In this document: positions 55,295 to 63,948 of the stretch, piece after piece
Layout: every line of letters begins with the position of its first letter
Numbering within the stretch: position 1 is the first letter of the stretch
From: Gammaproteobacteria bacterium
Lineage (GTDB): Bacteria > Pseudomonadota > Gammaproteobacteria > Steroidobacterales > PWYM01
Direction of reading: 5' to 3'
Assembly (NCBI GenBank): GCA_007693855.1
Contig: RECU01000011.1
Location: 1-64,000 of the forward strand
Length of the DNA stretch: 64,000 nucleotides
Program-made: the position numbers and the translations under genes
The notes under the pieces: generated by a model
The model's input: the letters and a program-made list of their open reading frames with translations, nothing else
Databases searched by the model: none
What the model was told of the DNA's origin: nothing

Positions 55295-57166
55295 TTGAGT
55301 CCAGCGCTTCGTATCACCGCCCTGCTGTTGCTGTGCTCCACGGCGTGGAGTGCCAGCCGGGCGGAGACCACCGTAGTGCGTGAACCGCACTACGGCGAGG
55401 TGCTGTTCCATTTCTATGTCGGTCAACCTTTTGAGGCGATTACGCGTATCGAGGCCGGACGCGTTGCCGGTCATATTGAATTCCATGACGAGGAAGCCGA
55501 GCTGCTGCTCGGGGGCATGCTGCTCGACTGGGGCCAGCACCGCGAGGCTGCGCGCATCTTCGTCGGCCTGCTCGAGACCACCCGAAGCGCGGAGGTGCGG
55601 GATCGCGCATGGCTGGAGCTTGCGCGCCTGTCATGGCAGCGGGGTGCACTCGCCCAGGCCCAGACCGCGCTGGCGCGCATCGGCGATACGCTCTCGCCAG
55701 GCCGCGCGGCCGAGAGGGCGATGATCGAAGCCCAACTCCTGATGGCCATCGGCCAGTACGCTCAGGCCTCGGAGCGACTGGCGCGTTGGGACGGCCCCGC
55801 GGACTGGCGCGCTTACGCTCAGTTCAACCATGGCGTGGCCTTGGTGCGCCAGGGGCGTCTGGAAGAAGGTCTTCGCACCCTGGAGACCGTCGGCGCCCGT
55901 CCGGGGCGCAGCCCTGAGCTGCGGGCACTCGCCGACCGTGCCAACGTCGCGCTTGGCTTTACCCTGCTGGAGCATGGCCGCCCCGACGACGCGCGCGCGG
56001 CCCTCGAGCGGGTCCGACTGCATGGGCCGCACTCCAGTGAGGCGCTGCTGGGGTTCGGCTGGGCGGAATCGGCGCTTGGACGACACCGCGAGTCGCTCAC
56101 GCCCTGGCTGACCCTGCGCGAGCGCGACCTGCTCGATCCGGCCGTTCAGGAATCGTTGCTCGCTATTCCGCATGCCTTCGCCAGCCTGTCAGCCTATGGC
56201 CAGGCGGCAGAGGCCTATCTCGCTGCGATCGATACCCTGGACACGGAACTCGGGCGCATCGAGCGCGCCATCACCGCCATCCGCGATGGCGCGCTGGTGC
56301 CCGCATTGCTGGCGCGCGACGACCAGGAACAGCTGGGTTGGCACTGGCAGCTCGACGCGCTGCCTGACAGCCTGGAAAGCCGGTATCTCGCCGAGGTGAT
56401 CGCCACCCACGAATTCCAGGAAGGACTCAAGAATACTCGTGATCTCGCGTTCGTCCGGAGCGTGCTGCTCGAGTGGGGCGAGAGCCTCGGTGCATTCGCC
56501 GACATGGTCGCCACGCAGCAGCTGGCCTGGCAGTCGCGCGCGCCACGTGCCGAGGCACTGATGGCGCGCAGTGACGTGGCCGGCATGCAGGCCCGGCGTG
56601 ACGCGCTCGCCAGCACGCTCGAACGCGCAGTCCAGCATCGCGACACCCTGGCGCTGGCCGGTCGCGACGAGCAGCTGCAGTTCGAGGAACTCGACGAGGT
56701 GGCCGGGCGGCTCGCGCCACTCGACCAGACGGACCCGGACGTGGCAGAGCTTGTCGTGCGCGAGCGGGTGATGCGCGGGGTACTGCTGTGGCAGCTCAAC
56801 GCCGAGTTCCCTGCGCGCGTGTGGCAGCAGACCCGCGAACTCAGGGACCTTGAACCCGTGCTCGACGAGATGGCCGCCCGCGAGGCGCGCATCGAGACGC
56901 TGCGCGACGGGGCCGAGGCGGCCTTCGAAGACCAGGCCAGGCGTATCGTCGCACTCGGGCCCCGCGTGGCGGCGTTGCTGGAGGCCAGCGATGCGGCCAG
57001 CGTCCGCCAGCGCGCCCACCTCGAGAACCTCGCGGTGGCCAGCCTCGAGCGCCAGGCCTCCCGCCTGCGCAGCCACCAGGTCCAGGCACGTTTCGCGCTG
57101 GCGCGGATCTACGACCGCGCGGCCGCTGGCGAGGTCGCGGCCACTCGACCGGAGGGGTCGCGATGA
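55295..57166 (+). CDS. Exported TPR-repeat protein (first)
   Basis: A TTG start at 55295 with GGGAG upstream gives 623 residues and exposes a normal Sec signal (LSPALRITALLLLCSTAW, then SRAE); the longer frame from 55196 overlaps the preceding gene and lacks a signal. The mature part has several TPR-like pairs (about 60-330), for example RVAGHIEFHDEEAELLLGGM and YGQAAEAYLAAID, and a coiled-coil C-terminus. No enzyme motif is seen. It is a likely periplasmic or outer-membrane scaffold of the TolQR-linked complex. Overlaps the next gene by ATGA. Confidence 0.87.
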   Translation: MSPALRITALLLLCSTAWSASRAETTVVREPHYGEVLFHFYVGQPFEAITRIEAGRVAGHIEFHDEEAELLLGGMLLDWGQHREAARIFVGLLETTRSAEVRDRAWLELARLSWQRGALAQAQTALARIGDTLSPGRAAERAMIEAQLLMAIGQYAQASERLARWDGPADWRAYAQFNHGVALVRQGRLEEGLRTLETVGARPGRSPELRALADRANVALGFTLLEHGRPDDARAALERVRLHGPHSSEALLGFGWAESALGRHRESLTPWLTLRERDLLDPAVQESLLAIPHAFASLSAYGQAAEAYLAAIDTLDTELGRIERAITAIRDGALVPALLARDDQEQLGWHWQLDALPDSLESRYLAEVIATHEFQEGLKNTRDLAFVRSVLLEWGESLGAFADMVATQQLAWQSRAPRAEALMARSDVAGMQARRDALASTLERAVQHRDTLALAGRDEQLQFEELDEVAGRLAPLDQTDPDVAELVVRERVMRGVLLWQLNAEFPARVWQQTRELRDLEPVLDEMAAREARIETLRDGAEAAFEDQARRIVALGPRVAALLEASDAASVRQRAHLENLAVASLERQASRLRSHQVQARFALARIYDRAAAGEVAATRPEGSR

Positions 57167-59958
57167 GTGTGCCTGCGGTGGCCGTGGTGGTGATCGCGGC
57201 ATCGCTCTGGCCTTTCGGTCGGGGCGGCGAGGAGCGTCGCGCCGAACCGACGCTGCGATCGCTGGAGGCGCCCGCGATCGAGATCCGTGAGGATCAACCC
57301 CTGCCCGAGGCGGGGGAGGCCGCACGCGAGCAGTACCGGCGGTTTCTGGCGCTCGGCGAAGGCGACGAGGCGATGACCGCCGAGGCGCTGCGACGGCTTG
57401 GCGATCTCGCGCTGGAACTCGAGGAAGAGATTGCCCTGGGGCTGTTGAGCGAGGCGCTCGACGGCGAAGGCCATGCCGAGGCGATCGCGCTATACCGGGA
57501 GCGCCTCAGCCGTTTCCCTGCACATCCGGACAACGACATCGTGCGCTACCAGCTGGCGCGGGCGCAGGAACTGGGCGGTGATCGCCTGGCCGCACTGGCG
57601 ACGCTGGATGAGCTGATCCTGCGCCACCCCGACTCCACACTCGCCGACGAGGTGCAGTTCCGTCGCGGCGAACTGCTGTTTTCGCGTGGGCGCTACCGGG
57701 ATGCAGAGCTCGCCTATGCCGCAGTGCTGGCGACTACGCCAGCGAGCGAATTCGCCGTGCAGGCCGCCTACAAACACGGCTGGGCATTGTTCAAGCAGGG
57801 GCTGCTGCCGGAGTCGCTGCAGGCGTTTTTCGGGCTACTGGTGGACCGCAGCGAGGCCGGTGTAGACGCGCTCGATGCCCTCGCACGCCAGCAGCGGGAA
57901 CTCCTCGAGGATGTGCTGCGTGTGATGGCCCTGTCGCTGGCCGGGCTCGAAGGGGTCGAGACCCTGCATGCACTGCTTGCCGCGGTGCCGGCGCGTGAGC
58001 CCTGGGCGGCCGAGACGCATCGGGCGCTGGGCACGCTCTACCTTGAGCAGGAACGCTATACCGATACTGCGGCCGTGATGACGGCCTTTGTCGACTGGGA
58101 TCCACTGCATGCCGAGGCCCCGGCACTGGCACTCGAGGGGATGGATGCACTGCGTCGTGGTGGCTTCGCTGGCCCGCTGCTCGCGGCCAAGCAAGACTTC
58201 GTCGAAGGGTTCGGCCTCGATACACCTTACTGGGTCCGTCACCGACCTGCGGACCAGCCGAACACGGTCGCGGCGCTTGGCGGGGCACTGACCACCCTGG
58301 CGCAGCATGCGCATGCCCAATCGCAGTTGCCGGCGCCGCCGGCAGGCGCGCTCGCCGATGCCATCCGCTGGTATCGCCTGCTGCTCCAGTACTTCCCTGA
58401 GGACGAGGCGGCACCGACCCATCACTTCCTGTTCGCGGAGCTGCTGCTCGAGGCGGGCGACGTCGACGGGGCCATCCAGGCCTTCGAGGCGACCGCCTAC
58501 GGTTACGCGATGCATCCGCGCAGTGCAGAAGCCGCCTACGCCGGGCTGCTGGCCCGCGACCGTGCGGCCGATGCACTCACGCCGGCACCGCTGCCCATGG
58601 CCCAAGACCGGATCGCTGCCGCCGAACGTTTCAGCAGCGTGTTTCCCGAGCATCCCCAGGCGCTCGACGTGCTGACCGATGCCGCGGAACGAGCCTTCGC
58701 GCTAGACGACGCGCCGGTGGCGCTGCGCCTGGCCCGCGAAGTCACTGGTGTCGAGCCGGCTCCGCCCGCGCATCTGGCCCGTGTCGCATGGCGCATCCAG
58801 GGCCACGTGTTGTTCGACCTGATGGCGTACGCCGAGGCCGAGTCGGCCTACTGGGCGGTGCACGGCCTGCTCGCCGTGGACGACCTGGAGGGACGCGACG
58901 ACATCGAGGCGCGACTGGCTGCGAGCATTTACCGACAGGGCGAGGCGGCGCGCGACCGGGCCGATCACGCGGTGGCGGCTGGGCATTTCCTGCGGGTCGG
59001 TGAGCGTCTGCCGGGCGCCGAGATCCGTCCGGTGGCCGAGTTCGATGCGGCGATCGCCTATCTCGCGGCGACCGACTGGCAGGCGGCCGTCGAGGTCTTG
59101 ACCGACTTCCGCACACGCTACCCGGATCATCCGCTGGCCAGTCAGGTGGAAATCAACCTCGCCAGCGCCTACGAGTCGCTGGGCGATCCCGCTGCCGCGG
59201 CCACGGAGTACCGTCGGATGGCGGCGCGGCTGCCTCGCAACGACGAGCAGCGCGGCCTGCTCTGGCGCGCCAGTGAACTGCTGGAGGCGGCGGGCGATAT
59301 CCCCGCCACCGAGGCGGTCCTGGTGCAGATCACCCGGGATCATGCGGGGGCCTTCGAGGAGGCGGTGGAAGCCCATCAGCAGCTCATCGAGCTGGCTGAT
59401 ACGCGTGGCGACGACGCGGCGGCACTGGCGCGTTCGGGACAGCTGGTGGCGTTCGAAGCGGGCGGGCCGACAACTGTCCGTACGCGCACGCTGGCAGCGC
59501 GGGCAGCCCTGCGTCTGGCCGACGTCGATGCCGCCGCCTTTCACGCCACGCCGCTGGTGATGCCCCTGGCTGACAGCCTCAGGGTAAAGCGCCGGCGTAT
59601 GGAGGCCGCGCTGGAGGGGTATGCACGCGCCTCGGGCTATGCCGTCGATGAGGTGGTGACCGCAGCCACGTTCGCCACGGCCGAGCTCTATCACGGGCTG
59701 GCGCGGGCGCTGATGGACTCGCCGCGCCCGCCGGAGCTCGACGCGCTGGCACTGGATCAATACGAGATGCTGCTTGAGGAGCAGGCCTTCCCCTTCGAGG
59801 AGCAGGCTATCGAAATCCATGAGCGCAACGCCCGGCGCACGCTCGATGGACTCTACGACCGCTGGATATCCGCGAGCTTCGCCCAGCTGGCGCAGTTGAT
59901 GCCCGGGCGCTATGCCAAAGCCGAACAGGGAGAGACCCATGTCGCACGCCTGTATTGA
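57163..59958 (+). CDS. Exported TPR-repeat protein (second), 931 residues
   Basis: The ATG overlaps the previous stop (ATGA). A short hydrophobic N-terminus (AVAVVVIAASLWPF) suggests an exported or membrane-anchored protein. The rest is many TPR or TPR-like helix pairs, for example EAIALYRERLSRFPAHPDND, RGRYRDAELAYAAVL and QVEINLASAYESLGDPAAAATEYRRM. The size and repeat content match a periplasmic scaffold. The next gene overlaps it by 20 bases. In Glt/Agl systems large TPR proteins connect the inner-membrane motor with the outer membrane; that parallel is inferred from gene content. Confidence 0.9.
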   Translation: MSVPAVAVVVIAASLWPFGRGGEERRAEPTLRSLEAPAIEIREDQPLPEAGEAAREQYRRFLALGEGDEAMTAEALRRLGDLALELEEEIALGLLSEALDGEGHAEAIALYRERLSRFPAHPDNDIVRYQLARAQELGGDRLAALATLDELILRHPDSTLADEVQFRRGELLFSRGRYRDAELAYAAVLATTPASEFAVQAAYKHGWALFKQGLLPESLQAFFGLLVDRSEAGVDALDALARQQRELLEDVLRVMALSLAGLEGVETLHALLAAVPAREPWAAETHRALGTLYLEQERYTDTAAVMTAFVDWDPLHAEAPALALEGMDALRRGGFAGPLLAAKQDFVEGFGLDTPYWVRHRPADQPNTVAALGGALTTLAQHAHAQSQLPAPPAGALADAIRWYRLLLQYFPEDEAAPTHHFLFAELLLEAGDVDGAIQAFEATAYGYAMHPRSAEAAYAGLLARDRAADALTPAPLPMAQDRIAAAERFSSVFPEHPQALDVLTDAAERAFALDDAPVALRLAREVTGVEPAPPAHLARVAWRIQGHVLFDLMAYAEAESAYWAVHGLLAVDDLEGRDDIEARLAASIYRQGEAARDRADHAVAAGHFLRVGERLPGAEIRPVAEFDAAIAYLAATDWQAAVEVLTDFRTRYPDHPLASQVEINLASAYESLGDPAAAATEYRRMAARLPRNDEQRGLLWRASELLEAAGDIPATEAVLVQITRDHAGAFEEAVEAHQQLIELADTRGDDAAALARSGQLVAFEAGGPTTVRTRTLAARAALRLADVDAAAFHATPLVMPLADSLRVKRRRMEAALEGYARASGYAVDEVVTAATFATAELYHGLARALMDSPRPPELDALALDQYEMLLEEQAFPFEEQAIEIHERNARRTLDGLYDRWISASFAQLAQLMPGRYAKAEQGETHVARLY

Positions 59959-60577
59959 CATCATCAGGCACCGCATCGCACTGTCGCTTCTGCTGGTGGC
60001 CATCGGCCTGGCGGGCTGTGCTGCGCCGGGCCAGCGTCCGGTCGCCGAAGCCCCTGAAGTCACCGAGGCAGCCCGCCTCGACTTCGCCGCGGCGCTGGCC
60101 GACATGCAGGCGGGTCAACTGGCCTCGGCTGAACGACGGCTGCGGGCCTTGCAGGCACGCCAGCCCGCGCTGCCAGGGCCACAGGTGAATCTGGCGATCG
60201 TGCTGCGCGAGCGCGGGCAGGTCGATGACGCCCGCGCGCTGCTCGAGACCGTGGTACGCGAGCATCCCGAGTTCGCCCCAGCGCATCACCAGCTGGGACT
60301 GATGCTGCGCGAGCACGGGCGCTTCGAAGCCGCCGACGCGGCCTATGCCAACGCGCTCGCGGCCGATCCCCACTATGCCCTCGCACATTTCAACCGCGCC
60401 GTGCTGAACGATCTGTATCTGGCCCGGCCGGCGGTCGCCCTGCTGCACTTCGAGCGTTATCAGGACATCGCCGGCGCCGACCCGGAGGGCGAGGTCGCCC
60501 GCTGGATCGTCGAACTGCGGCGGCGGGTCGATGCCGAGGCGGCGCTGCGGGTGGCTGACCGGGGAGCAGGCGCATGA
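59939..60577 (+). CDS. TPR lipoprotein
   Basis: GGGAGAG upstream sets the start at 59939 (212 residues). A lipobox IGLAGC (Cys near 27) follows a hydrophobic core, so it should be outer-membrane anchored. The mature part is TPR repeats: AALADMQAGQLASAERRLRAL, QVNLAIVLRERGQVDDARAL and LGLMLREHGRFEAADAAYAN. It overlaps the next gene by ATGA. A TPR lipoprotein in this position recalls GltE of Myxococcus gliding machinery. Confidence 0.9.
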   Translation: MSHACIDIIRHRIALSLLLVAIGLAGCAAPGQRPVAEAPEVTEAARLDFAAALADMQAGQLASAERRLRALQARQPALPGPQVNLAIVLRERGQVDDARALLETVVREHPEFAPAHHQLGLMLREHGRFEAADAAYANALAADPHYALAHFNRAVLNDLYLARPAVALLHFERYQDIAGADPEGEVARWIVELRRRVDAEAALRVADRGAGA

Positions 60578-61050
60578 AGCCTGCGACACACAGGACGATG
60601 GCGCGGGCGGCTCTGCTGGCGACCCTGGTCACAGGCCTGGCGGCCACCGCCGCCGCCGATGTGCCGGCGGCGACCACGGTGCCTGCCGAGCCGCGCGAGA
60701 CGACCCGCGAATCGTCGCCGCCCGCCGCGACGCCACGTGATGCCGCGGCCAGCGCGCGCGCGGTACCTGAGGACCGTGTTGCGGCGGCGCCGGGGCGCGC
60801 CAGCGAGGACGCGGTGCTGGCCCGCCGGCTGGTCGATGAGCTGGAGCTCGACGCCATCGCCATCACCGGCAACGACGAGCTGCCGAGCATCATGCACATC
60901 GTGCCCTGGAAATCCGCCCAGCCGGGTGAAGTTCCGGGCCGACCTGCCGATTCCCTGATCAACGACATCGTCGCGCCGCTGGACCGGCGGGAGTACCGCC
61001 GCCAGCTGCGCTATCGCGAGGCACTGGCCGAGAGCTCATCTGATCGCTAG
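60574..61050 (+). CDS. Small exported protein of unknown function
   Basis: The 158-residue product has a signal (ALLATLVTGLAATAAADV) and a Pro/Ala/Glu/Thr-rich linker (about 30-80) before a charged helical end (DRREYRRQLRYREALAES). No domain is recognised. It sits directly before the TolQ gene, as does the small exported protein at 6958-7212 in the first operon. Confidence 0.72.
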   Translation: MKPATHRTMARAALLATLVTGLAATAAADVPAATTVPAEPRETTRESSPPAATPRDAAASARAVPEDRVAAAPGRASEDAVLARRLVDELELDAIAITGNDELPSIMHIVPWKSAQPGEVPGRPADSLINDIVAPLDRREYRRQLRYREALAESSSDR

Positions 61051-61075
61051 CTGATTCCCCTGGAGGAGACCCGAG

Positions 61076-61762
61076 ATGGACATGTACACAAGCGTAGTGC
61101 GCTTTTTCCAGGATGGCGGGGTGTTCATGTACCCCATCGTCCTGGTGCTGGCGCTGGGAGTGGCCATCGCCATCGAGCGGTGGCTGTACCTGCAGTCGAC
61201 CGAGAGCCGCAACCGCGCCCTGTGGAAGCGCATCGCCCCCCAGCTGCAGGCCGGGAATTTCCAGGCTGCCGCCCAGGAGGCGGGCAAGTCGAAGGCGGCG
61301 ATCGGCAACGTACTGAGCTACGGTTTCGCCCGCATCCGCTCGGCTGGCCGACGTGACGACATCGAGAAGGCCATGGAAGAGAGCCTGATGGAGGTCATGC
61401 CGCGGCTGGAGAAGCGCACCCACTATCTGGCGACCTTCGCCAATGTCGCCACCCTGCTGGGCCTGCTGGGCACGATTATCGGCCTGATCCGCGCGTTCAC
61501 GGCGGTGGCGGGCGCCAACCCCGCCGACAAGGCGGACCTGCTCTCGGCGAGTATCTCGGTGGCCATGAACACCACGGCGTTCGGCCTGATGGCGGCGATT
61601 CCAATGCTGCTGATGCACACGCTGCTGCAGACCAAGACCTCGGAGATCATCGACGGGCTCGAGATGGCCTCGGTGAAGTTCCTGAATGCCATCACCGAGC
61701 GACGTGATCCTGCCCCGCAGCCGGGCAAGGCCCAGGTCAAGGCGCAGGCGGCCGCGGCATGA
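61076..61762 (+). CDS. TolQ/ExbB/MotA-family proton channel subunit
   Basis: The 228-residue product has an N-terminal helix (GVFMYPIVLVLALGVAIAIER), a cytoplasmic loop and two more helices with TFANVATLLGLLGTIIGLIRAF and TTAFGLMAAIPMLLMHTLL. These match the pore helices of TolQ, and Thr in the third helix faces the proton path in the family. The likely partners are the two TolR-like proteins downstream. AglR of Myxococcus has the same role. Overlaps the next gene by ATGA. Confidence 0.94.
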   Translation: MDMYTSVVRFFQDGGVFMYPIVLVLALGVAIAIERWLYLQSTESRNRALWKRIAPQLQAGNFQAAAQEAGKSKAAIGNVLSYGFARIRSAGRRDDIEKAMEESLMEVMPRLEKRTHYLATFANVATLLGLLGTIIGLIRAFTAVAGANPADKADLLSASISVAMNTTAFGLMAAIPMLLMHTLLQTKTSEIIDGLEMASVKFLNAITERRDPAPQPGKAQVKAQAAAA

Positions 61763-62283
61763 AATCCCGCCGCCTGCGGGCACGGCGGTCCAAGGATCCC
61801 GCCGAGCTCAACATCACCGCCTTCATGAACCTGATGGTGGTGCTGGTGCCGTTCCTGCTGATCACTGCGGTGTTCTCGCGGCTTGCGGTGCTTGAGCTGA
61901 ACCTGCCGGCGCCCGGTGAAGGTGGCGAAGACGACGACCAGCCGGCACTCGCGCTGGAGGTGACGGTGCGTGACGACCGCCTGGAACTTGGCGACCGCAA
62001 TCGTGGTTCGCTGGCAGTCATCACCCGCGAGGACGACGACCGCGCAGCACTTCTCGAGCTTTCGGAGCGCTTGCAGGACCTCAAGGCCCAGCACCCGGAC
62101 ACGCTGGCCGCGACGCTGCTGCTGGAGCCGGATATCCAATATGACCTGCTCGTGCAGGTCATGGACACCGTGCGGGTGGTCGAGCACGCGGGCAACGGCG
62201 AGCTGGAACAGTTGGAGCTGTTCCCGGATATCTCGATCGGCGATGCGCCGATACTGGCGTCTGCCGAGGGGACAGGACGATGA
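61759..62283 (+). CDS. TolR/ExbD-family protein lacking the membrane Asp
   Basis: The 174-residue product has a single membrane helix (about 21-42) and a periplasmic alpha/beta domain. In TolR and ExbD the helix begins with an invariant Asp (for example ITPLIDV) needed for proton coupling; here it reads NITAFMNLMVVLVPF, with Asn24 in that place. The fold is otherwise intact. It overlaps the second TolR-like gene by ATGA, so the pair probably forms a mixed dimer. The substitution could not be checked against relatives here. Confidence 0.88.
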   Translation: MKSRRLRARRSKDPAELNITAFMNLMVVLVPFLLITAVFSRLAVLELNLPAPGEGGEDDDQPALALEVTVRDDRLELGDRNRGSLAVITREDDDRAALLELSERLQDLKAQHPDTLAATLLLEPDIQYDLLVQVMDTVRVVEHAGNGELEQLELFPDISIGDAPILASAEGTGR

Positions 62284-62786
62284 GCGATCGCGTCACGCGC
62301 ATGCAGCGCCACCATCAGCGCCATCGCAAGGGCGGTGGCCTGAACCTCGTGTCGCTGATGGACATCTTCACCATCCTGGTGTTCTTCCTGCTGGTGAACT
62401 CGACAGAGGTCGAGACCCTGCCGAGCGATCGGGATCTCACTTTGCCCGACTCGGTGTCGCGGGAACTGCCGCGGGAGACGGTGGTGGTGGCGGTGACGCT
62501 GGATGACATCCTGGTGCAGGGTCGGCGGGTCGCCTCCGTGGCCGAGATCCTGGCCGAGGAGGGCGGGACGGTGATCGAGCCGCTGGCCGAGGCCCTGCGT
62601 GCCCAGCATGCCCGTGCTCTGCGCGCCAGCGAAGAGGGCGCCGAGGTCACGATCATGGGCGATCGCGAGCTGCCCTATCGACTGCTCCGCCGGATCATGG
62701 CGACCTGCACCGAGGCCGACTTTACGCGCCTGTCACTTGCCGTGAACCAGCGGGTGACTGAGCCGCAGGTAGCGCAGCTGCGCTGA
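62280..62786 (+). CDS. TolR/ExbD-family protein with conserved membrane Asp
   Basis: The 168-residue product has a membrane helix reading LNLVSLMDIFTILVFFLLV with Asp28 at the conserved position, followed by a periplasmic domain ending in NQRVTEPQVAQLR. It is the protonatable partner of the Asn-bearing paralogue. In Myxococcus, AglQ and AglS likewise form a pair with AglR. Twelve bases separate it from the TonB-like gene. Confidence 0.92.
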   Translation: MSDRVTRMQRHHQRHRKGGGLNLVSLMDIFTILVFFLLVNSTEVETLPSDRDLTLPDSVSRELPRETVVVAVTLDDILVQGRRVASVAEILAEEGGTVIEPLAEALRAQHARALRASEEGAEVTIMGDRELPYRLLRRIMATCTEADFTRLSLAVNQRVTEPQVAQLR

Positions 62787-62798
62787 CGGAGGACGATC

Positions 62799-63758
62799 AT
62801 GACCGCTGTGGCTGCAAGCAATCCGTACTACCGCAGTTTCGAGCTGCCCGGCAGCGCCGGTGGCGAGCAGGAGACGCGGTTTCGCCGGCTCACCTGGAAG
62901 GTCCTGCTGGTGCTGCTGGTGTGCTCGCTGGTGATGCCGTGGCTGCCGGTGCCCGAGCGTGCCGCCGACCGCGTCGAGGATATCCCACCGCGCCTGGCGC
63001 GGTTTGTTCTGGAGCGCGAGCCGCCGCCTCCGCCGCCGGTGGTCAGGGAGGAGCCTCGTCCGGTGGAGCCCGAGGTCGCTGTGGTCGAGCCGACGCGCGA
63101 GGTGCCGCCCCCTGAGCCTGCGCCGCAGCCGCGTCCGGAGGCCCGCGTCGAGGAGGCGCGTGAGCGCGCGGCAACCGCCGGCGTCATGCCGATGGCCGCG
63201 GAGCTGGCGGCACTGCGCGAGAGTGCCGCGCTGGCGAGTGTCCTGGACGCGAACACGGTGTCGAGCGCGGCCCAGGCCTCGCGTGCCGAGCGTGCGCTGA
63301 TCACCTCGCGTGCCGGTGAGGCCTCGAGCGGGATCACCACCGCCGAGCTCAGCCGCGGCACCGGCGGCGGCGGACTCGCCGAGCGCACCGCCACCACGGT
63401 GGACTCACCGGTCGCGGGCCTGGTGGCTGAGGAGACCGACCGCCGCGGCGGCGGTGACGCGGGGGTCGGTTCCCGCAGTCGCGAAGAGATCGAAATGGTC
63501 TTCGATCAGCACAAGGGCGCGATCTACGCACTCTACAGCCGAGCGCTGCGTGCCGACCCCACCCTGCAGGGCAAGGTGGTGCTGCGCCTGACCATCGCGC
63601 CGAACGGCGCGGTCACGGACTGTGAGATTGTTTCGAGCGAGCTCGGCGACGCCGAACTCGAGCGCCGGCTGGTGCAGCGGGTAATGATGTTCCGCTTCGA
63701 GGACCGCGACGTCGCACCGGTGACCACCACCAAGCCGATTGAGTTTTTTCCGGCGTAA
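62799..63758 (+). CDS. TonB-like protein with AgmX/PglI C-terminal domain
   Basis: The 319-residue product has an N-terminal membrane helix (about 32-51), a Pro/Glu-rich rigid stretch (about 65-115), an Ala/Thr-rich linker and a C-terminal domain with FDQHKGAIYALYSRALRADP and KVVLRLTIAPNGAVTDCEIV. That C-terminal pattern is the AgmX/PglI family, close to TonB. It would carry energy from the TolQR complex to periplasmic or outer-membrane parts. AgmX (GltJ) is a gliding-machinery protein in Myxococcus. This is the last gene of the riboswitch-led operon. Confidence 0.9.
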   Translation: MTAVAASNPYYRSFELPGSAGGEQETRFRRLTWKVLLVLLVCSLVMPWLPVPERAADRVEDIPPRLARFVLEREPPPPPPVVREEPRPVEPEVAVVEPTREVPPPEPAPQPRPEARVEEARERAATAGVMPMAAELAALRESAALASVLDANTVSSAAQASRAERALITSRAGEASSGITTAELSRGTGGGGLAERTATTVDSPVAGLVAEETDRRGGGDAGVGSRSREEIEMVFDQHKGAIYALYSRALRADPTLQGKVVLRLTIAPNGAVTDCEIVSSELGDAELERRLVQRVMMFRFEDRDVAPVTTTKPIEFFPA

Positions 63759-63918
63759 GCTCAAGACAGGCGCCAGGTCCTGTTGGTCGGGGTCAACCTT
63801 GCCTGGGCTTGATGCGTTGCAAACGCCGGGCGTCGCCCAAGCTGCGCCGCCGCAGCGCCGCGTGTTCGATTGACTCGATTGGTCGGCTGCTTGAGGGTGA
63901 CGCTCCCTTGGAGTATTA

Positions 63919-63938
63919 TGTGTGACTGTGTGCACACA
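63919..63938. promoter_or_regulatory. Inverted repeat upstream of the antitoxin-like gene
   Basis: TGTGTG (63919-63924) and CACACA (63933-63938) form a 6-bp inverted repeat 10 bases before the ATG of the antitoxin-like gene. Ribbon-helix-helix antitoxins often repress their own promoter through such a site. Confidence 0.4.
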
Positions 63939-63948
63939 AAGATTTATT

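Noticed and set aside
54187-63758. Standard Tol-Pal or TonB-ExbBD operon
   Set aside because: TolA, TolB, Pal and YbgC are missing, two TolR genes are present, and the TonB-like protein has an AgmX/PglI end with several TPR partners.
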